A stretch of DNA of 64,000 nt, taken from NCBI GenBank assembly GCA_022592445.1, contig JABYQR010000001.1, positions 1-64,000 of the forward strand, read 5' to 3'. The stretch comes from Cytidiella melzeri (Eukaryota; Basidiomycota; Agaricomycetes; Polyporales; Irpicaceae). The notes under the pieces were generated by a model. The model saw nothing but the letters and a program-made list of their open reading frames with translations. It searched no databases and was not told the origin of the DNA. Below are positions 1-10,734 of this stretch, piece by piece. Position 1 is the first letter of the stretch, and every line of letters begins with the position of its first letter. Position numbers and translations under genes: made by a program.

Positions 1-2
1 CT

Positions 3-293
3 GGGAAAGTACCTGGCCGAACTTGGGGGCGTTTTGAGAACCGAACGTCGGGACCCATTCCATATAAGAAGGAGAATCCTAAAGATGACTGGAAACAAGG
101 GCCAAAACCAAAAACTTACAGTGCCCGAGTTGACACGCCAGTACCGCGGATTCCTAAGCCAAAGGAACATAGAAATGAGCTGTCAAAAGCCGAACGCGAT
201 AGACGTTGTGCTGAAGGGCGGTGCTTCACCTGCGGAGAACAGGGCCATGAATCCCGAAACTGTCACGACCGAAAGAAGGCCAAGGCTCCATGA
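3..293 (+). CDS. Element A: C-terminal part of Gag (partial)
   Basis: The frame is open from the window edge to a TGA at 291-293. It encodes a basic, proline- and lysine-rich tail followed by one CCHC zinc knuckle, CFTCGEQGHESRNC (CX2CX4HX4C), at about 222-263. In LTR retrotransposons this knuckle binds the genomic RNA during particle assembly. The following pol is in the same frame: after the TGA only five codons precede the ATG at 309 and no other stop intervenes. The start of Gag lies outside the window. The zinc knuckle and the continuity into protease and reverse transcriptase make the call secure. Whether the TGA is a natural termination/readthrough signal or a CGA to TGA mutation cannot be decided from one copy. 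Confidence 0.85.
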   Translation, partial: GKVPGRTWGRFENRTSGPIPYKKENPKDDWKQGPKPKTYSARVDTPVPRIPKPKEHRNELSKAERDRRCAEGRCFTCGEQGHESRNCHDRKKAKAP

Positions 294-308
294 GTAAACA
301 CGTCGTCC

Positions 309-2892
309 ATGAGTTTTGCAAAGCTAGAAAAACTGGCGGAGAACGCGAGGCGAGCGGAAGCACATGTGGCGTCCGTTCGAGTGGATTTCCGTCAGGGAAC
401 TCAGAGGAACCAGGATGTTCAAGAATGGAGGCGAGCTCACCGTTCCGACACTCAGCTATACATAAAAACCCTCTTTGATAGCTATTTCAACATTGGGAAT
501 GACGACCGATACCGGTTTGAAGTCAGCGACGTTGATGCAGAGAGTTTTGAGGTCATAGACTGGGGCGAGGAGTCCAACGGGTCGGAATCATACCGGGTAA
601 CATACGATGACATTGCGGATCCCGAGTTCAGCGTGGAAGAATATCTGAAGAAGTTTGGGGAATCAGTATCTACGACGTTGACGCGGGATGACAATACTTA
701 CCCTTTCTACGTGGATGACAACGACGGACCTCACCCGGCAGTCAATTGGTTGCGGATCCGGTTTACCAGTGCGCTTTGGGCGAGGGGAGATTACATGAAT
801 GATAGCGACCCGGTCAATGTCGCGCCTCATCCCCGCGGATACCTCGTGAGGCTGCAAAATAACCCACAGCCGATACTCGTAACACACGAAGAAGTTCGTC
901 AGCGTACCTTCAATCCAAACCCATCTATCGACCGACAACGTGCGGAAGCGGCTCGATACAGAGACAGTCGGAGGGTGCGAACGAGGCAACGTCTGATGCT
1001 AGGTGCGATCAATACTAAATCCAAAGGAAAGAAAGTTAACGTACCAAATCAGTCGATCGAGCGCAACGCGATGCGAACGAAGGACTTTAGCAGGAGACTA
1101 CCGAAACCACTAGTAATAGTAGTTAAGATTAATGGTAAGCCAATCAAGGCACTCCTCGACACAGGATCAATGGCTGATTTCCTGTCCACCACAATAGTTG
1201 ATCAGCTACGCTTGCGAAAAGACACGTTGGCGAAACCTTTACCTGTACAATTAGCGGTGCATGGGTCGAGGTCAAAGATCAATTTTTGCACAACGGTTGA
1301 CTTCGAGTACCAGGACATTCACTGTAAACGACGATTCGATGTGGTCAATCTCGATAACTATGATGCGATTTTAGGCACACCTTTCATATTTCAGCATAAG
1401 CTTGCCATTGCTCTGAACCCTACTCGAATTGCGGTAGGGTCAGCAGAAGCCTTGCCAATGGAGGGCGAGGAAATTGAGGTGATAGAATCGTCAGCAGCGG
1501 AATTACTCGACAATGAGCTGGGACACTTACGGAATAGACTCGCGGCGGAAGCAGCAGACCTATGTCAGGACGCTGCTCGGGCCGAGTTACCACCGTTGAG
1601 GGCGATAAACCACACCATTCCTCTTATTGATGAGGGGAAAGTGTATTCTTGGCGACCTTTGAAATGTCCCGAAGCATTGAAACCGCTCTGGAGAGAGAAG
1701 AAGCAAGCATACCTTGACAGTGGGCGATGGCGAGTTGCTTCGGGCACCAATGCACTACCAATGCTTCTGATACCAAAACTCACCCGCGAAGATGGAAAAC
1801 TTCGGTTGAGGACAGTCTTTGACCTGAGGCAGCAGAATGCGAACATGCAAAAATTGGCTGCGCCTCTTCCCGACATTGACGGAATTCTGCAAAATGTAGT
1901 TAGACACAAGTATCGCAGTCTCATAGATGGGAAGGATGCTTACGAACAAATACGTATCATACCTGAGCATGTCGGACGAACAATTTTTAACACACCAGAC
2001 GGCACCATGGAGAGTTTGGTGCTCCAGCAAGGGGACTGTAATGGGCCTGCGACTTACCAGACCGTAATGAATCATATTTTTGCGCCGTATATCGGAGTGT
2101 TCATGGACGTATATCTTGATGACATCGTGATATATTCGGATTCAATCCAAGATCACCTGAAACACATCAGGTTAGTGTTTGAAGTACTGCAGAGGGAGAA
2201 ATTTTACCTCGGGCCAGACAAAATGAATTTCTTCGCATCAAAGCTGAAAATCCTCGGTCATATCATAGACGACAAGGGCATAGCAATGGATCCTCACAAG
2301 GTTGATTCGGTAATTAACTGGAAGACACCCACCAATAAGGGACTTCTGAGTAGTTTTCTAGGCGCGGTCGGATTTCTTGCGCCAGATTGCGAGGGGATTC
2401 GAATTCCCATGGGGATATTGGCACCTCTCACAGGTGCGACAAGGAACTGGGAATGGAGGGATACCCATCAGCATGCGTTCGAACAAGTAAAAGAAATCGT
2501 ACATAGATGGCGCGATCACCATCGAGTAGCACTGGATTACTCACCCAATGCTGAGACCATCAATTTGGTTACAGATGCGTCGCTCACAGGGGCGAGCGGA
2601 TATGTGAGCCAGGGGAATGACATCCATAAAGCCCGGGTGGTGAGTTTCTGGTCAGGGAAATTCGATTCAGCTCAGCAGAATTATCCTGTTCACGAGCAAG
2701 AATTACTCGCCATCATTGAGTCCCTGAAGCGTTTTCGACCATTATTGCATGGGGCGCGATTCCGCATCTGCACCGACCATAAGGCCCTGGAACATATCTT
2801 GAACCAGAAGAACCTATCGCCTCGTCAACACAGATGGTTAGATATACTCGACGAGTTCGATTTTGAGATTTGCTACATACCTGGGGAGACGA
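309..2892 (+). CDS. Element A: Ty3/gypsy Pol, protease-RT-RNase H part
   Basis: Counting from the ATG at 309, an aspartic protease (LLDTGS) lies near residue 283. The reverse transcriptase has its catalytic box VYLDDIVIYSD near residue 600. RNase H follows, with TDAS near 756, the HEQELLAI glutamate and the CTDHKAL aspartate. The order PR-RT-RH followed by integrase downstream is that of Ty3/gypsy (Metaviridae). The frame is cut at 2892, in the RNase H to integrase linker, by the 2893-4721 insertion. The codons on both sides (E-T before, N-L-L-A-D-A-L-S-R after) rejoin exactly when the insertion and one 4-bp duplicate are removed. This was a functional polyprotein before the insertion, apart from the upstream TGA and a later frameshift. 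Confidence 0.93.
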
Positions 2893-3478
2893 TGAGACAC
2901 TGAGTCACACTTCAAACTAAGAACAACCTTAAAGACAACACAACCAACCACGAAGTGGCAATAGAAGTGTAAAGGTGTGGAAGCGCGGAAGTGTTAAAGT
3001 AATGCGAGGTGGTCTAAGAGTCCTAGTTTTACCTGTGCTAACAGAGCGACAAGGTTTTTGTGATATAGTTTATATGAAGGGAGCTAGACGGGCAACTACC
3101 ACGCCTATCGCGGGTAAAAGGCAAGTCGGCGCGGTGAAAGTGAAGGAGTTATGGCGCGGCTCAAAGAGAACGCGCGGGAGATGTCGTGACTTGTAGGAAA
3201 ACGGCGCGCGGAGAGACGCAGAAGATAAACGCAGGCGCAATATGAATCTCGAACACAAAACGCGGTCGCTGGTGAAGATGAAGTAGTCGCTGTAAAATGC
3301 GGGCGCAGTGAAAGTGAACGCAGTAAGCTCGACGCAGTGAAGGTGAAACGCAACGCAGTAACGCAGTAAAATAACGCAGTTAAAAAGCAAACACAGTATA
3401 ACGAAGCCAAAAGGAAACGTAAGAGAAAGATAAACTAATGGCGCGCGGGTCGCAGCGGAAGGCTATGTGAGATCGCCG

Positions 3479-4006
3479 TCAATTGGACTCAGCAGACTGC
3501 GCGCGGGGGCGGTAGTGTAGAACCACACCTCCCGAGCGGCGATGCGTATTACAGGCGAATGCGTGGCCAACGACGACGTTGGTAGAGCTGGTAAGATTGA
3601 ACTGCACTAGTTCGCACTCGTGATCCTCGCCTTCAAAGTCTGGAGATAGCCAGCAATCTGGGTGCGGCGCGCGCGGGCGATCGCAGTCGAGCGGGACGAA
3701 AGGTCCTGTACGTAGGGGAATTGGGTGGTCGCTCTGAGTGTTGCAATAGGAGCAGTTATCAAGCGAGTCCGCGACGGAGGCGACGGACGACGCTGGCGAG
3801 GGTGATTTAGGAGTTGATCTCTCAGGGGAGACCGTAGGCGCTGCTGAGGGCTCTGGCGGCGGCGTGGGCGCGGGGATGATGGGATAACGGCGTAGAACCT
3901 CACGCGGGCGCGGGCTGTAAGGGCAGCAACCGTTGGGTAAGTGGGGAACAGTGGGACAGCAACGGCAGACTCGAGGCGGGTTGTCGTTGTTAGGTGCAGC
4001 GGACAT
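3479..4006 (-). CDS. Hypothetical protein carried by the insertion
   Basis: This 175-codon ORF has an ATG at 4006 and sits downstream of a TATA box within the inserted element. The N-terminal region is cysteine-rich (CRCC at about residue 14, then a CCPY motif). It is followed by a Pro/Ser/Thr-rich low-complexity segment and a C-terminal half with scattered Cys and His (CSYC, DCDRP, DCW, HEC). I recognise no domain. The cysteine spacing is not a CCHC knuckle. It may be the start of a Gag-like or accessory protein encoded in the transcribed part of a long LTR, or a captured sequence. Overlapping minus-strand frames in the same area look like shadows. Confidence 0.4.
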   Translation of the reverse strand: MSAAPNNDNPPRVCRCCPTVPHLPNGCCPYSPRPREVLRRYPIIPAPTPPPEPSAAPTVSPERSTPKSPSPASSVASVADSLDNCSYCNTQSDHPIPLRTGPFVPLDCDRPRAPHPDCWLSPDFEGEDHECELVQFNLTSSTNVVVGHAFACNTHRRSGGVVLHYRPRAQSAESN

Positions 4007-4151
4007 AAACGTGGAAGAGGTCGCAATGAGTCAACGCAGAAGAAGCTACAGCTATGGGCGCGACAAGACTCCCTCGACGCGAACGCAAAGCGTAAAGTGA
4101 ACTCTGGAAACTGGGGTGGGGATTGATTGATTTTTACGCAGTACAAACAAC

Positions 4152-4167
4152 ACCTTTATATATATCC
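4152..4167 (-). promoter_or_regulatory. TATA box of the inserted LTR
   Basis: On the minus strand the sequence reads GGATATATATAAAGGTG. It lies about 146-161 bp upstream of the ATG at 4006, a plausible core promoter for the minus-strand ORF and for the element transcript. Confidence 0.5.
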
Positions 4168-6825
4168 TAAAGACCCTCTCCTAAACCTTTCCTTCTATGT
4201 CCTAAACCCAAACGCGAGAGCGAGGAAACGGGGTGGCAGAATACTTCCGTCTGCGGAGGCAAAATGCTCAGCGAGTCGACGCCCGGCGGGACACAGCGTT
4301 GGTCGACGCGGAGTAGCGGCGCGCGCCCTTGCGCTGAAGAGGCGCCAACCGTCGCGAGCAGGTGATGAGGCGCCGTCCAAGAGTTGCACAGCGTGGCGTG
4401 ATAGGAGTCTTCCTGAAACGGGGTTTGCGCGTCAAGTTTCTTCTACCGTTGGTCCGACCCGTGTCCGAAACTCTTGGTGGCTGTCCGGCCCATGCTCCAA
4501 TGCAAAAGGGGCGTGTCTGTGAGTCAGAGTTCGGTGCGACTCCTCGGCCTCGGATGTTTCCGGCGCGTTGCTGCTCCTTGTCAAGTCCTCGGATCCTCGG
4601 CGAACTCCTCGTGCCCATGACGCTGGGAAAGTGGAGGGACTTGCCGCTCAGGATGACGCGGGCCGCGCAAATGGCGGGCTGCTGCCGGGTCTCTGCGCCT
4701 AGCCGATTTCCGGGCGTATCAACGAACCTACTGGCAGACGCATTATCGCGTATCTATAGTCACGAGCCCCTGGGAATCGAACGAGCCCAGAGTGAATACG
4801 TTGGAGACGACGGCAGGGAAAAATATACTCTCACGTCTGTCAACGATAGTGAGGTCCTGCGACCCGTGTATACTGGAGCAGCTGCGGTGATAGATTTTAA
4901 TCCGAGGAGGTCCAGTCGTCTGGTAGACAAGGTCAAGGAACCCGGGACGTATCGCCGTATAAACAATGGCAATAACGAATCGACATCGGAATCGGCGCGG
5001 GGGAAACCTCGCAGATCGAGACCGACTTCTAAAGAAGGGAGCAGCATGGGTGAAACAAACATTGCACAAACAGCGGAATCAGATACGCCCATTTACACTA
5101 GCGCACCTGATAATGCACCCGAGACAGGGGGCGGGTCGAGCGTAATACAGCCACCATCAGAGGACACAGATGAGGGCAACACAGACATACCTACCAGCGT
5201 ACTAACTGCAAGCAAACTGGGGATGCCCATGCCGGATAGCATTAGAGGGCGATACGACGAGGACGTGTTCTTAAACACATCATTGCAAATCCTGCCCAGT
5301 TTCGTGAGTTCAAAGAGGGGGACGGGCTCCTGTTCCTCAAACGTGAGGGACACCAAGTGCTGTGCATACCTGATGTAAAAATTGGACATAGACGGATTCG
5401 TGAGATACTGATCAGACATGCTCATTCAGTATTAGCTCACCTCGGTAAACACAAAACCCTGACATACCTCCGCGAGGAGGTGTGGTGGAAGAGCATGATA
5501 GACAACGTATCAGAATACTGTAAATCATGCGGGGTGTGCACTACGAGTAAATCAGCGACTCAGCAGCCAATGGGACTGTTGCAAACATTACCAGTGCCTC
5601 GTAGACCATGGCAGAGCATTGCGCTTGACTTCGTGGGGCCTTTGCCTCAATCGACTAATCGGCTGGGCAAGTTTGACATGATCTGCGTGATTATAGATCA
5701 GCTCACATCAATGGTTCATCTCGTGGCGACACAGCAAACTTACGGAGCGAAACAACTTGCCGAGGTGATATTCGAAACAGTCTATAAACTGCACGGTTTA
5801 CCTGAACGAATCATTAGTGATAGAGATAGTCTCTTCACGGGCATATTTTGGAAGGAACTGCACTCACTATTGGGAACAGAATTGCGTCTGTCATCCGCGT
5901 ATCACCCACAGACGGATGGGGCCACAGAACGCGCGAATCGTACCATGACGCAAATGTTGCGACAATGCGTAAGCCCTGATCAAAAGGACTGGGTGCAAAA
6001 GCTGCCTGCGATTGAGTTAGCAATGAATACAGCTAGGTCAGACACGACTGGATTCTCACCTTTCTATCTGAACTACGGTCAGATGCCGCGGACACTTGTG
6101 TGGGATAATCAGTCGGAATATCCGGGAGTAAGGAAGTTCGCATTACAGATGAAACAGGCCATCATGGCCGCTCACGACGCAATCATCGCGGCCAGAGCAT
6201 TGCAGACCGCGCAAGCCAACAAGCATAGACGGGGCGTACCTGACTTCAAAGAAGGAACGTTAGTATATCTGTCCACAAAGAACTTACGACCTCCAAAGGG
6301 ACGGGCTCGTAAATTGATACCGAAGTATATTGGCCCGTTTGCGATAACAAAGGTGATTGCACCTGGATCGTCCTATCAGCTTGACCTGTCTGATGAACTG
6401 AAGGCGCGAGGGATACACGACGTGTTTCACGCGTCGTTACTAAGACCTCATATACCGAACGATGACCGACGTTTCCCAGGCAGACAGTTTCACCGTCTGC
6501 CAGGTTTCGGAGAACAGCCGAGAGAATGGAGCGTGGATCGCATTTTGTCCCATAGCGGAAAAGGTAGCGCGGCTGAGTTTGAGGTGCAATGGTCTACGGG
6601 GGACATAACATGGACTCCGTATTTTGACATCAAACACCTGCAGGCGTTCGAAGAGTATTGTGAGGCCCTGGGAATCAATGGTATAAGTCAGCTGCCTCCA
6701 AAACCCGACCAAAATGAAGAACACGACTCAGCAGTGGCAGCCTGTGGTGTGGCAATAGACCGTCGCGTCTTTGATAGAACGCGAGTGGCAATACCACTTG
6801 CGGTGGACGCAAAACCTCATTGCCC

Positions 6826-6885
6826 GAGTGGCAAACTGACGGGTGGCACACGGACGGGTGGCACATTGACGAGTGGCATACCCAC
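6826..6885 (+). repeat. Four 15-bp tandem repeats in the element A 3' region
   Basis: There are four consecutive 15-bp units of the form G(A/G)GTGGCANNNNGAC. More GTGGCA words lie just upstream and downstream. They sit about 35-95 bp before a TATA box, the usual place for a U3 enhancer array in an LTR. Confidence 0.75.
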
Positions 6886-6918
6886 CGATAGAGGGCGCGA
6901 GTGGCACCAGCGGGATTG

Positions 6919-6926
6919 CTATAAAA
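6919..6926 (+). promoter_or_regulatory. TATA box of putative element A LTR
   Basis: The sequence CTATAAAA lies downstream of the 15-bp repeats and about 95 bp upstream of the ATG at 7018. The layout (repeats, TATA, short leader, ORF) fits the U3/R boundary of an LTR. The LTR ends themselves cannot be fixed without the left copy, which is outside the window. Confidence 0.5.
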
Positions 6927-7017
6927 GAGTGAGTGAGGGAGAGCAGAACGACAGAACATCTCATTCGCAAATCACTCACCAGCGCAGTTGCACTCCTCAT
7001 CCTTTACATCATCACGA

Positions 7018-7930
7018 CATGCCTCGCGTCACGTCTGATTTCACAGCCGAAGATGGCCTGAAGTGGGAGAGATACGCTGAGAAGTGTAAGCTCTTTCACA
7101 CAGGAAAGGCCAACCACCCAGGCGCACCGCCAGAGGGTTATATCAGCGTATACTGAGCAATGAAGCAGAAGTACGCGCCTTTGCCAGAGGACGTTCCATC
7201 CCTCTGCTTTGCCCGCACTCCCACATCTGGTCCCGCTGTCTCCATGTCGGACACAGCATTTGGTGAATGGATGCGGATGCAAGAACAAACTCAGGTGCAT
7301 TTGCTTCGCGCTTTGCAGATGACGCAGGAACAGGCGAGAGACCGTCGATTTGCTGATCAAGGCAGATCCAAGGGTCCAGGTAGATTCAAGGGGAGTCGAG
7401 AGGGTCATAGGGGTGGTTATCAAGGGGATCGAGGCAAGGCGGACAGGGGTGCTTACCATCCTAAGAACTTCGCCGAACGAGTCTCTCCTCCACGCGAACC
7501 AAAGACCAAATCCTACGACCGTCGCAAGAATCGCCGTAAGCACCAGCGTGAGCAGAAAGGAGATAACAAAATCCCTGTGTCGGAGGGTGAGTTGTACATC
7601 AGGGGCATCATCAATGGAATGTTTGACTCAGCTGGGAAATTTCAGGGGGACCAACTGAGACCTACGGCAACAACGTCCAAGAAGAGTCATCAGGAACCTT
7701 TACCCCGCTCGGCGAAGACGAGTTCACAACGAGCTACGACCTCATTGACGACTCCGAACCGATGGGATGTGCATGAGCAGGTAGGTCTTGTCCACAAGAC
7801 CTGGAGGGCGAATGTAAGGACTAAGCGCTTCCCATCAGCTCCGGACACCACAAAGGCTCGGAAGGAACGAGTTCCGAGCCCTCGTGTTTCGGGAGTCCGG
7901 GTGGCATCCAATACCACCACGTCGACTTGA
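7018..7930 (+). CDS. Two short ORFs in the element A terminal region (putative LTR-borne proteins)
   Basis: After the TATA box comes a 46-codon ORF (7018-7156, starting MPRVTSDFTAEDGLKWERYA). Four bases later a 256-codon ORF follows (7160-7930). The second has a Met/Gln-rich segment (WMRMQEQTQVHLLRALQMTQ), a Gly/Arg-rich basic stretch and a strongly basic region (RRKNRRKHQREQ). This suggests nucleic-acid binding like a Gag tail, but there is no zinc knuckle and no recognised domain. The two may be one interrupted frame. A polyadenylation-like AATAAA is at about 7955. The arrangement resembles the TATA plus ORF layout of the 2893-4721 insertion, so both may be long LTRs with coding capacity. 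Confidence 0.4.
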
Positions 7931-8428
7931 CTCGTACTCCCCTCGTGTACTATACAATAAACATTTCTTTATGCGTTCGTGCTCATATGCCACTCCTACT
8001 CGCACTCTCGCCACTACCCTATTCGTGCCAAGCCAGACTAGGCATTTGACTGTACTCGTGTTTCTTTCTCATCTCGCTTTATCTCTTTGTAAGTACATAC
8101 TCGTGTTTCTTTACCTTGTTAAAATACATACTCGTAGCTACCTCGCTTTCTTCATATGCCACTGACTCGGGTAATAGTAGATTACCGCTCGTAGTATATA
8201 AGTAGCTTGATGTACGAGGCCAAAGACCGAAGAACTTCGAATCGATCACTATTCCTACTCACTCTGTTCGAAACTCGAAGACCTCTTCTCGTGTTTCTCT
8301 TCGCTTTCCCGACGACTACCGCGCTTTCAAGCACTCTCTCGCCGAGAACGCACCAAGAACTCACACTCTTCTTCTTATACTAGAAATAGTATTTTGCTTA
8401 TCCTTTGCTAACTAAGAAATTAGAAGCA
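7931..8428 (+). other. Non-coding stretch: probable LTR remainder and leader of element B
   Basis: This holds pyrimidine-rich sequence with repeated CTCGTGTTTCT words (about 8057, 8101 and 8289) and two copies of CATATGCCACT. A TATA-like GTATATAAG is near 8196, and a leader runs up to the ATG at 8429. No match to element B's own 3' LTR (22264-22967) was seen, so B's 5' LTR is absent here. A simple explanation is that element A inserted into B's leader and B's 5' LTR lies left of the window. Confidence 0.4.
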
Positions 8429-9827
8429 ATGGCCACTCAATCCAACGCCGGATCCAGTGCTGCCCCCGCTGCTGCCGCCAACCTCACCCACTCTGTTCCT
8501 TTTGGCAAAATCACGCCAATTGTCTACAACCCTTCAGTTGAGAACTTTGAACAGCATATCTTCCACAACCTCAACATGGCCCAAAGGGCCTTTACTTGCA
8601 CAGTTGAGGGAGAAGCAGCTACTACCATTGTCCACAACATGATGAATCAGATGGTTCTTATCTTAAACAACCAGCTGTCACTCCTGGAGGATAACCTCCA
8701 GGAATATGTGGATAAGGTTGCTCAAGACCTATATTTGCAGTCCGCTGCTGACACACAAGTCCAGCGGATGGACACTGACCTGGATATGGTCAAAACAACG
8801 ATCACAAATGTGGTCAACCAGATTAATCAGCTTCCCTTGTCTCAAGGACAAGGAGGATCCTCGCTCCAGCCTAAGATTGGCGAGCCCCCGGAGTTCAACG
8901 GTACCAATGGCAAGGTCAAATTCAACGAATGGTTGAACAAGATCTCTCTGTGGCTTGTCCACAAGAACGTTGCTACAGATAGGCAATGTATTGCTGTCAC
9001 AATGAACCGGCTCTCAGGTGTGGCAGCTCAATACATGGAGCCGTGGATCAAGAAGCTGACAAAGGGTCAGACAATTGGAACTTGGGAAGAGTTTGAGAAC
9101 AAGCTCAAAGTACAATACGGACAACGGGACAACAAGGAAGGTGCTCGAAAGGAGCTCAATGCCTTGTTCAATAACACGGATCTGGCGCACAAGAACTTTG
9201 TCAAGTATGCGGAACACTTCCGTACGCTTGGCAAGCTTTCTGGATACGAGGACGACTTGCTTATCCACAAGCTCAAGCACGTCATCGAGAAGAACATGAG
9301 GCTCGTCATGATTGGGAAAGATGAAAATCAGATCCCTACTACATGGCCTCAATTCCTCGACCTCTTGCTCGACATACACAAGAAGGTCTATCCGGAGAAA
9401 GCGCAAGGCCAGATCTTTGCGAAGGAAAAGGATACGTCCAGTCCTATGGAGGTGGATGCTGCAGACAAGAAAAAGAAGAAGAATGAGAAGCAGAACAAGG
9501 GCAAAGGCAAGGAGGTAAACTCGACTGAAAAGTCAGAAGAGTTCTGTCACATTCACAAGTCCAAAGGACATAACACAGACAAATGTAACCTCAACGGCCT
9601 TAAGAAGAAGCCCAACGAGAAGAAGAAGGAAGGGAAGAAGGATGGAAAGTCTTTGGCGCCAAAGAAGATTCGGGCAGCAGATGCCGAGAACTCAGGGACG
9701 GACAGCAAGGCAGATACCCCTAAAGCCTCGTTGTCTAAGACAAAAAACGTTAATACCGCGCGCCTAGAGTTGGCGGCTCACATAGAGGAGGTTTCAACTG
9801 AAGATGATGAACCTTCGACTCCTCACC

Positions 9828-10585
9828 TGTCACGGAGACAGAGCTCAACGTAGCAACTAGAGACACGGAGTGGAAGACGACGACGAGGTGGTGGCAGGCG
9901 TATAGCACAATGCTCTCACCAACTATAAACCTTATGCAGGTATTTAGCCCAGTAAAGACCAAGTTAGTATTGATACTACTCGCTATGTAGTACAAGAGGG
10001 GTGTTGCTTACCTAGCCCAGTAAAGACCAAGAGGTCGAGATGGGGGCTAGGAGCGTACATGTAGCTGCTTATATAGACTTCAGGGACCTGCGCACAGACC
10101 ATGTTGAGGGCAGGCTTTGCAAGAAGCCATGTGAACAAAGAACAAAAGAACTACCTAAAGGAGAACAATAGCTATTGTCTAGACCTTGCCAAGAACTCTA
10201 CCCGTGAGAGAATCTATCTAAAAGGAGACCAACTATTGTATTCCATTCCCACACCTGTGAGAACATCCTTCCATAAAGAGAACAATAAGGAAAGAACAAT
10301 AAGGAGCCCATGTGGACAGTATCTATGACGTCAAACCCTAGCTATGGGCTGAGCCATGTGCTTGTAGCCATGTGGTCTTACTTAAGCTAAGTCACATGCC
10401 AGTGTGACGTAGTAGCAAGTAATGTGACCGTATGGAGCGTCTAAGCCACGTGATACGGGCGCTTAATAGACGTGCAAAGGAGTTTTATGCAGAGAGAATT
10501 GAAACTGGGTTGTAGCCCGGAGTTTTACAGATAAAAACAAGAGGTAAATTGCGAAAATTAAGGGCTAGTCAGGCCATCCATGACA
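9828..10585 (-). mobile_element. Solo LTR of the element D family in element B gag
   Basis: This 758-bp LTR begins TGTCACGG, ends CCATGACA (inverted TGTCA/TGACA) and is flanked by TCACC on both sides (9823-9827 and 10586-10590). It is clearly the same family as the LTRs at 10735 and 17659, but with several substitutions and indels. It is therefore older than element D, or from a different lineage, and its internal region was lost by LTR-LTR recombination. By comparison with element D, its promoter points to the minus strand. Confidence 0.95.
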
Positions 10586-10636
10586 TCACCCGTCCCCTGA
10601 CAAGGGTAAAGGGAAAAAGCCGACCAAGGGCAAGGA

Positions 10637-10643
10637 TTTTTTC
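10637..10643 (+). promoter_or_regulatory. Putative -1 ribosomal frameshift site, element B gag/pol
   Basis: The heptamer T TTT TTC is placed exactly as X XXY YYZ relative to the Gag codons GAT TTT TTC CGA. It lies 13 nt before the Gag stop codon (10656-10658). The Pol frame is the -1 frame and is open from here through the element D insertion site into the protease. Confidence 0.7.
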
Positions 10644-10734
10644 CGAAGCATCATGTGACTCCCTGCGAACATGAACGCTTAGGCCCGGATACCCTTGATC
10701 TTTGTACCATAGATACTGTCAAAAATGTAGCGCG

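Larger units (their letters stand above)
2893..4721 (-). mobile_element. LTR-like insertion with 4-bp target duplication (solo long LTR or non-autonomous element)
   Basis: The inserted DNA begins TGAGACAC and ends GCGTATCA, so it has TG...CA ends with short imperfect inverted repeats. It is flanked by direct copies of ACGA (2889-2892 and 4722-4725). Removing it restores the host pol frame. A TATA sequence (TATATATAAAGG on the minus strand, about 4152-4166) lies some 150 bp upstream of a minus-strand ORF (3479-4006), so the natural orientation is probably minus. A stretch at about 3290-3385 is full of ACGCAGT words. No second internal LTR copy, RT or transposase was seen. It is therefore either a solo LTR of an element with very long, ORF-bearing LTRs, or a non-autonomous LTR element. 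Confidence 0.8.
4722..7156 (+). pseudogene. Element A: Ty3/gypsy integrase with chromodomain (frameshifted)
   Basis: From 4726 the RNase H/integrase linker continues in the original pol frame to about 5280. There the reading must move by one base to enter the integrase frame, so an indel lies at about 5270-5290. The integrase shows the HHCC zinc-binding domain (H...H...CKSCGVC, about 5418-5545). The DDE core has ALDFVGPLP, ISDRDSLF and the glutamate in HPQTDGATERANR, followed by a GPY/F-like region (KYIGPFAI). The C-terminal module (EWSVDRILSHSG ... WTPYFDIKHL) looks like a divergent chromodomain, the kind that directs chromoviruses to heterochromatin. The frame runs on past the likely pol end into LTR-type sequence up to 7156, so the true C-terminus is probably near 6720. 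Confidence 0.88.
8429..10658 (+). pseudogene. Element B: Gag (interrupted by a solo LTR)
   Basis: The ATG at 8429 opens a 488-residue Gag once the solo LTR at 9828-10585 and one TCACC copy are removed. The reading frame then continues at 10591 and stops at the TGA 10656-10658. The N-terminal part has a coiled, Gln/Asn-rich segment. The central part is a retrotransposon Gag capsid-like domain (EPPEFNGTNGKVKFNEWLNK ... WEEFENKLKVQYG). A zinc-binding motif of type CX2HX4HX4C follows (CHIHKSKGHNTDKC, about 9544-9585), and the tail is Lys-rich. The slippery heptamer just before the stop suggests Pol is made by -1 frameshifting. Apart from the insertion the frame is intact. Confidence 0.88.

Noticed and set aside
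3070..3410. Minus-strand ORFs rich in Ser/Leu/Thr
   Set aside because: They arise from the ACGCAGT-rich low-complexity stretch and have no protein-like conservation.
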